DNA from: a virus
Virus record (IMG/VR): IMGVR_UViG_3300046467_001114
Location: 1-35,581 of that record
DNA length: 35,581 nt
Reading direction: 5' to 3' (one strand)
The position numbers were made by a program, and so were the translations under genes. A model generated the notes under the pieces. The model ran no database searches, was not told the DNA's origin, and saw only the letters and a program-made list of their open reading frames with translations. Below are positions 31,349 to 35,581 of the stretch, in pieces; the stretch's first letter is position 1; each line of letters starts with the position of its first letter.

Positions 31349-31362
31349 CCTAGGCGGGAAAT

Positions 31363-32361
31363 ATGGACACGCCAACACCGGACCCCGCACAGTGCCACTG
31401 TACGCACCCTAGGGTTTGTCCCCTCTTTAAAAAGATGATGGATAAGGCCAGCTTGCATTGGTGTCAAAACGCTAGTGAGGCAGATAGGCAAGAGTACCAG
31501 AAAGCCCACAAGAGTCCAATAGCATTAACCCAAGAAGCACACCAATTTATTTGTAAGTATAGCGGCGACCATAAGGCAGATACTCCTAATGTGCAAATCG
31601 CTGTGTTGGGCCACAGTAAAAAGCAATTTGATACGATCAAAGATCGCCCATATCTTAAAAAGATCTATTTAGACGATCTTAACTTGGGCAAGTACCACAA
31701 AAGGTTTCAGTCAAACGCTTACGCTGAAAGCAGAGCCTTTTTGTGTGACGAGCTTTTTGATGTCGGTGCGGAATACGTTGGCACCGTCACTGCCTCTTGG
31801 AACATCAAGTATAAAGGGTTCAGCCCTATTGATGACTTCCATAATTGGCAGGCCAGCAAAGCTCTACTGCAATCACAAAGAGACGACGTAGTGCTGTGTG
31901 CAGATTTGGCTTTGCCCATTATATGGTTTGGAGATGATTCACACTTTTTTGTTTTAGATTATCTTGGCTTCTCTAGGCGACAAAGAACAAAAATTAACAG
32001 GGTGCTGTTCGGTGACTTAAAACTACGAATTAAAGAAGATGGCCCTCCCTCCCCATTGTCAAACCAACTTATATGCCACAAAAATTTGTACAACAGATAC
32101 ACTACGTTCCTCAGAGATAACGAGGTATTGGAAAGATTGGAGCGACTGTTTAGGAAGGGTGATATGGTTACCAAAAACTCATTGACAAACCAAAGACCCA
32201 TAGCATTTATTGTCGAGAGCATAACCATGCTTTGGTTTGGTATGCAAGAAAACATATTGTACATTCCAAATGAGATTAGACCCCCAGAATGGTACAAACC
32301 AACCAACGTAGGAGACAGGTTTACTTGGCACCAAAAGGGTAAACATGACAACAAAATATGA
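31363..32361 (+). CDS. Unassigned protein, possible glycosyltransferase partner of Glf
   Basis: The 332-aa protein is not confidently assigned. Its N-terminus carries a Cys-rich cluster (CHCTHPRVCPLF and HWC, within residues 11-35) that could hold metal. A segment AYAESRAFLCDELFDVG followed by YVGTVTASWNIKYK and a later aromatic-rich region resemble the fold pattern of some polysaccharide glycosyltransferases. The gene overlaps the UDP-galactopyranose mutase gene by 17 bases, so a galactofuranose transfer role is attractive. No signal peptide or membrane helix is seen. It may equally be an unrelated phage protein. Confidence 0.5.
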   Translation: MDTPTPDPAQCHCTHPRVCPLFKKMMDKASLHWCQNASEADRQEYQKAHKSPIALTQEAHQFICKYSGDHKADTPNVQIAVLGHSKKQFDTIKDRPYLKKIYLDDLNLGKYHKRFQSNAYAESRAFLCDELFDVGAEYVGTVTASWNIKYKGFSPIDDFHNWQASKALLQSQRDDVVLCADLALPIIWFGDDSHFFVLDYLGFSRRQRTKINRVLFGDLKLRIKEDGPPSPLSNQLICHKNLYNRYTTFLRDNEVLERLERLFRKGDMVTKNSLTNQRPIAFIVESITMLWFGMQENILYIPNEIRPPEWYKPTNVGDRFTWHQKGKHDNKI

Positions 32362-33448
32362 TTACCTAATAGTTGGGTGTGGATTATTTGGATCAGTCTT
32401 TGCTAGGCAGGCTACTGAAGCTGGCAAGAGCTGCCTCATAATAGATAAACGTAAACACGTGGGAGGTAATTGCTATACTGAGGAAAAAAATGGCATACAC
32501 GTTCACAAGTATGGTCCGCATATCTTCCACACAAACAACGAGCAGGTGTGGAACTTTATAAATCGATGGGCATCATTTAATAACTATGTACATCGGCCCA
32601 AGGTGAGTCACAAGGGCAACCTCTATTCCTTCCCCATAAACCTTTTCACGCTCCATCAGCTTTGGGGGGTAAACACACCTGAAGAAGCTGAGCGTAAGCT
32701 GGAAGAAGTTCGGGTGCCAATTGCTAACCCTGAAAATTTAGAAGAATGGATTCTCTCACGGGTCGGCACTGAGATATACGAAACATTCATTTACGGCTAC
32801 ACAAAGAAACAGTGGAACAAAGAACCAAGGGAATTGCCGTCGTCAATTATCAAAAGGCTACCAATCAGGCTTACGCATGACGATAATTATTTTAATGACA
32901 AGTATCAGGGGATACCAATAGGTGGGTATACTGCAATTTTCAACAAAATGCTAGAGGGCATACGGGTCGAGCTAGGTATAGACTATTTAACTGCTCGTGA
33001 CTACTGGGATAGTAAAGCAAAAAGAACCGTGTACACTGGGGCAATAGATGAATTCTTCGGGAATACACATGGGACACTAGAGTGGCGTAGCCTGATGTTC
33101 AAAGACGAATTCATCGAAAGCTGCGACTACCAAGGTAACGCTGTCATAAATTACACAGCAGAAAATGTACCATTTACCAGAATAGTTGAACATAAGCATT
33201 TTGATTACACCAACCAGTCAGACACAATAATTACCAAGGAGTATCCAGAAAACTGGACATCGGGCCAAGAGAAATTTTACCCAATTAACGACGAGAAAAA
33301 CAATCAGTTGTATTTAAAGTACAAAAAATTGATAGACAAATCCAAACATATCCTTGGTGGCAGGCTGGCAGATTATAAATATTACGACATGCATCAGGTA
33401 ATAGCCTCCTCGCTTCACCAATTTTCTAAAATTCACTTGACAAATTGA
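32345..33448 (+). CDS. glf: UDP-galactopyranose mutase
   Basis: The 367-aa flavoenzyme converts UDP-galactopyranose to UDP-galactofuranose, the donor for galactofuranose-containing glycans. The FAD-binding Rossmann motif is YDYLIVGCGLFGSVFARQA, followed by IIDKRKHVGGNCYTE, KYGPHIFHTNNEQVWNFI and FIYGYTKKQWNKEP, all signatures of this family. Length matches the bacterial enzyme. It overlaps the preceding gene, and an AAGGG site lies upstream of the ATG. The stop overlaps promoter P2. A phage would use it to build or disguise a surface glycan, or with a galactofuranosyltransferase to decorate its own particles. Confidence 0.95.
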   Translation: MTTKYDYLIVGCGLFGSVFARQATEAGKSCLIIDKRKHVGGNCYTEEKNGIHVHKYGPHIFHTNNEQVWNFINRWASFNNYVHRPKVSHKGNLYSFPINLFTLHQLWGVNTPEEAERKLEEVRVPIANPENLEEWILSRVGTEIYETFIYGYTKKQWNKEPRELPSSIIKRLPIRLTHDDNYFNDKYQGIPIGGYTAIFNKMLEGIRVELGIDYLTARDYWDSKAKRTVYTGAIDEFFGNTHGTLEWRSLMFKDEFIESCDYQGNAVINYTAENVPFTRIVEHKHFDYTNQSDTIITKEYPENWTSGQEKFYPINDEKNNQLYLKYKKLIDKSKHILGGRLADYKYYDMHQVIASSLHQFSKIHLTN

Positions 33449-33465
33449 CTTACTCTCGCTATAAT
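33437..33465 (+). promoter_or_regulatory. Consensus sigma-70-type promoter P2
   Basis: TTGACA at 33437-33442 and TATAAT at 33460-33465 are again separated by 17 bases, exactly as in P1. The -35 box lies inside the last codons of glf. Transcription would start near 33472 and give a leader of about 25 bases, containing GAAAGG, before the polymerase gene. Confidence 0.9.
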
Positions 33466-33496
33466 AGAGTACAAGTGACGCATTGAAAGGCTAAAG

Positions 33497-35125
33497 ATGA
33501 ATTGGTTTCCACTCTGTAATTACACGCACTATTCCCTACTTAAGGGATTCTCTAAGCCCGCTCAGCTTGCACAAAAGTGTGTAGACAACATGTACAGAGC
33601 GTGTGGCATAGCTGATTACAAGTCGCTGTCCGGTGCCGTGACCTTTTACCAGTCGTGCATCAAGCGTGATATTAAGCCTATCATTGGATGTTCCTTTGGT
33701 GGATTTTCTTTATTCGCTAAAAATAAGGATGGGTGGCTAGATCTCATTCAGATTGTGTCGTCTATGGACGAAAACAATACTATTAACGATACATTGTTAA
33801 TGCATGTAGCCGACAGGAAAAATTTAATTAGCATTGCTCAACATGAGTCCGACTCTCCCATCCATGGTGAAGATTTCTATCGCAAGTCGGAATCGTTCAT
33901 GGACATTTACTATGCCGACAGGGAAGATGCCCCGCTGCATCGCATTTTGTTGTGCTCTAGCATGAAGACCACTTTGCCCAAAATAAGCAAGCAAATAACC
34001 ACAGGGGAAGAAGTTGATAACCAGATTTTTTTTGAGTCTAATGACTTCTTCTTAAAAAACAAAACAGAAATATCGGAAGTCATCGTAGCAGATCCTCAGA
34101 TCAATAAATTTGATGACATATACGACAAGTGTGAAAACTACAACATCCTCAACAAGCCCATGCTACCCAAGTTCGCTACCCCCAAAGGCGTGAGTGAAAA
34201 TGAGCACCTCACAGAACTATGCAGGGAGGGATGGAGAACCAAGCTTAAGCCGAGCGGCAAAATAGACGGTGAGGCAGAGAGAGACAGGTATGCCGAAAGA
34301 ACCAAGAGAGAATTAGAAGTTATCTTCCAAGCCGATCTGTCTGGATATTTTTTGATTGTTCAGGACATCGTAGACTACGTGAACAGAGAGGGCTGGCTGT
34401 CTGGGCCGGGCCGAGGGTCTGCCGCAGGGAGCATTATTTCGTATTTGATTGGTGTCACCAAAATTGATCCTATTGAATTTGATTTACTCTTCGAGAGATT
34501 CTACAACAGCGGTAGGAATACAGAAGATTATATTTCATTGCCAGACATTGACATTGACGTGCCTGGAAACAAGCGAGACGAGATCATATATTACCTCAAA
34601 GAGGCTTACGGTCACGACAACGTAAGCCAGATGTTAACATTCGGAAGGCTTCAGGGCAGGAGTGCCATAAAGGAAGTGTTGCGTGTCAACAACGCCTGCG
34701 GGTTTAGCGAAATGAATGAAATCACTAAGGCCATTCCCAACGAGGCAGACATTTCCGATCAGCTACAAGAAATGGATGAAGAAGACAGATCCATTATCAG
34801 GTGGGCTCTGCTTAACAACTCAGATGAGCTGAGAGACTATTGTTTTATAAACGACAGGGGCCAGCTTGATGGTGATTATGCAGATTTCTTCGATCAAGCT
34901 ATCAAAATAGAGGGAACATTTAAAACCCAGGGCAAGCATGCCGCTGGTGTGGTAATATCTATTGACGAACTCAACAAGGTTTGCCCCATGGTGAATCAAA
35001 GAAGTGGGGGAGAAAAGATCGCGGGGTTAGAAATGGCCGACCTAGAAGCACTGGGTCACGTCAAATTTGATGTCTTGGGGATTAATCTCTTGGACAAAAT
35101 TATGAAAATAAAGGAGATCATATGA
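33497..35125 (+). CDS. dnaE: DNA polymerase III alpha, N-terminal part (PHP-like and palm domains)
   Basis: This 542-aa protein is the front half of a C-family replicative polymerase. Residues 1-220 form a PHP-like domain whose metal-binding histidines are mostly lost (NYTHYSLLKG replaces the usual HSxYS motif). The palm contains GPGRGSAAGS, PDIDIDVPGNKRDEI (D350, D352, D354) and HVKFDVLGINLLD (D525), so all catalytic Asp regions are present. The frame stops 17 residues after D525; a full alpha subunit continues for 500 or more residues (fingers, clamp binding). The missing half is presumably a separate gene beyond the next. The stop is coupled by ATGA to an exonuclease. Promoter P2 precedes it. 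Confidence 0.93.
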   Translation: MNWFPLCNYTHYSLLKGFSKPAQLAQKCVDNMYRACGIADYKSLSGAVTFYQSCIKRDIKPIIGCSFGGFSLFAKNKDGWLDLIQIVSSMDENNTINDTLLMHVADRKNLISIAQHESDSPIHGEDFYRKSESFMDIYYADREDAPLHRILLCSSMKTTLPKISKQITTGEEVDNQIFFESNDFFLKNKTEISEVIVADPQINKFDDIYDKCENYNILNKPMLPKFATPKGVSENEHLTELCREGWRTKLKPSGKIDGEAERDRYAERTKRELEVIFQADLSGYFLIVQDIVDYVNREGWLSGPGRGSAAGSIISYLIGVTKIDPIEFDLLFERFYNSGRNTEDYISLPDIDIDVPGNKRDEIIYYLKEAYGHDNVSQMLTFGRLQGRSAIKEVLRVNNACGFSEMNEITKAIPNEADISDQLQEMDEEDRSIIRWALLNNSDELRDYCFINDRGQLDGDYADFFDQAIKIEGTFKTQGKHAAGVVISIDELNKVCPMVNQRSGGEKIAGLEMADLEALGHVKFDVLGINLLDKIMKIKEII

Positions 35126-35581
35126 ACAGAGACATTATTATGTTTGACTTTGAAACCGGCGGTCGCAATCCGTTAAAATGTCAACCTACGCAGATTGCCG
35201 CCATTGCTTTGGATGGGAGGAACTTCAGATTAAAGGGTGAATTCAATAGCGAGATGAGACCCATTCTTGATGACAAGAAGGCAATTGAAGCCGGTCTTGA
35301 CCCAGTCGAAGATGAAGCACTGAGGATTACCCACAAGACTAGAGCGGCACTGGCTAGGGCACCTTTACCAAGGGGTGTCTGGAAAAAGTTTATCACCTTT
35401 GTTAATAAGTACAACTGGAAAAGCACACCCTATTTTGCACCCATTCCGGCTGGGTTTAATATCATTGGGTACGATATGAAAATTGTAGACAGGCTGTGCA
35501 AAGAATATGGGCCTTGGGATGAGAAAAGGGAGTGCCAAAAACTATTCCACCAAATTTATAAGATCGACGTAATGGACGATG
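35122..35581 (+). CDS. DEDD-type 3'-5' exonuclease, incomplete at window end
   Basis: The first 153 residues are visible, and no stop is reached. Motif I is IMFDFETGGRNPLKC (Asp and Glu metal ligands), motif II lies in GFNIIGYDMKIVDRL, and the spacing fits the DnaQ-like DEDD family. It should proofread for the polymerase, and its start overlaps the polymerase stop. AAGGAG is placed inside the end of the polymerase gene. The third motif lies outside the window. This gene replaces the proofreading function that the degenerate PHP domain appears to lack. Confidence 0.85.
   Translation, partial: MNRDIIMFDFETGGRNPLKCQPTQIAAIALDGRNFRLKGEFNSEMRPILDDKKAIEAGLDPVEDEALRITHKTRAALARAPLPRGVWKKFITFVNKYNWKSTPYFAPIPAGFNIIGYDMKIVDRLCKEYGPWDEKRECQKLFHQIYKIDVMDD

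Noticed and set aside
35060-35125. Split intein or intron as cause of the polymerase split
   Set aside because: No intein-type cysteine block follows the break and the next frame is an exonuclease joined by a 4-base overlap, leaving no room for an intron.
1-35581. Search for tRNA genes, integrase, transposase and attachment sites
   Set aside because: The intergenic gaps are too short or show no cloverleaf pattern, and no recombinase or transposase motif was found in the proteins.

Overview
The window looks like the inside of a large double-stranded DNA bacteriophage genome. All roughly 46 genes I accept lie on the + strand. They are tightly packed, often joined by ATGA, TAATG or GTGA stop/start overlaps, and almost every gap is under 130 bases. 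A phage origin is supported by the mix of a phage-type replication and nucleotide toolkit (class I ribonucleotide reductase, PhoH, RecA-like recombinase, DnaB-type helicase, primase, dNMP kinase, Cas4-like nuclease, DNA polymerase III alpha, DEDD exonuclease) with many small unrecognised genes. The best host clue is a Tat-exported DUF1501 protein (28865-30112), a family strongly associated with Planctomycetes. A planctomycete host is therefore a reasonable but unproven inference. I see no tRNA, rRNA, CRISPR array, insertion sequence or integrase.

Layout. A perfect sigma-70-type promoter (38-66) precedes a membrane protein with a Pro-Lys-Pro-Ala repeat, a stand-alone enoyl-CoA hydratase, a GT4 glycosyltransferase, two small hypotheticals and a sigma-factor-like protein (131-3938). 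Next comes a Gly/Ala/Thr-rich protein, possibly structural, closed by a very strong intrinsic terminator (4019-4751). From 4764 to 8640 lies an envelope or lysis-like cassette: a membrane-anchored PAS domain, a holin-like protein, a papain-like peptidase, an exported thioredoxin-like protein and several one-helix membrane proteins, ending in a second terminator. From 8750 to 15654 nrdA and nrdB bracket four inserted genes: an aldehyde dehydrogenase, a 53-aa membrane protein, a shortened UDP-sugar dehydrogenase and a saccharopine-dehydrogenase-like enzyme. From 15651 to 27889 is the replication and recombination block, with a cupin sugar isomerase, GMP reductase and a long acyl-CoA dehydrogenase interleaved. 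From 27906 to 30112 are two exported proteins, a trypsin-like protease and the DUF1501 protein. From 30115 to 33448 are sugar-activation genes (cytidylyltransferase, a possible glycosyltransferase, UDP-galactopyranose mutase) and small hypotheticals. A second perfect promoter (33437-33465) then drives the N-terminal half of DNA polymerase III alpha, which stops just after its last catalytic aspartate and overlaps an exonuclease gene that runs off the window.

How the genes may work together. Ribonucleotide reductase, dNMP kinase and GMP reductase would feed nucleotides to a phage-encoded replisome. The sugar genes suggest synthesis or remodelling of surface or virion glycans, or DNA glycosylation. 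The metabolic genes are the most surprising part. Saccharopine dehydrogenase, aldehyde dehydrogenase, acyl-CoA dehydrogenase and enoyl-CoA hydratase are the enzyme families that the saccharopine route needs to take lysine towards acetyl-CoA, although substrate specificity cannot be read from sequence alone. Other points of interest are the split polymerase, a near-identical 35-bp sequence found in two unrelated genes in different frames (apparently part of an in-frame insertion in one of them), and the envelope cassette.
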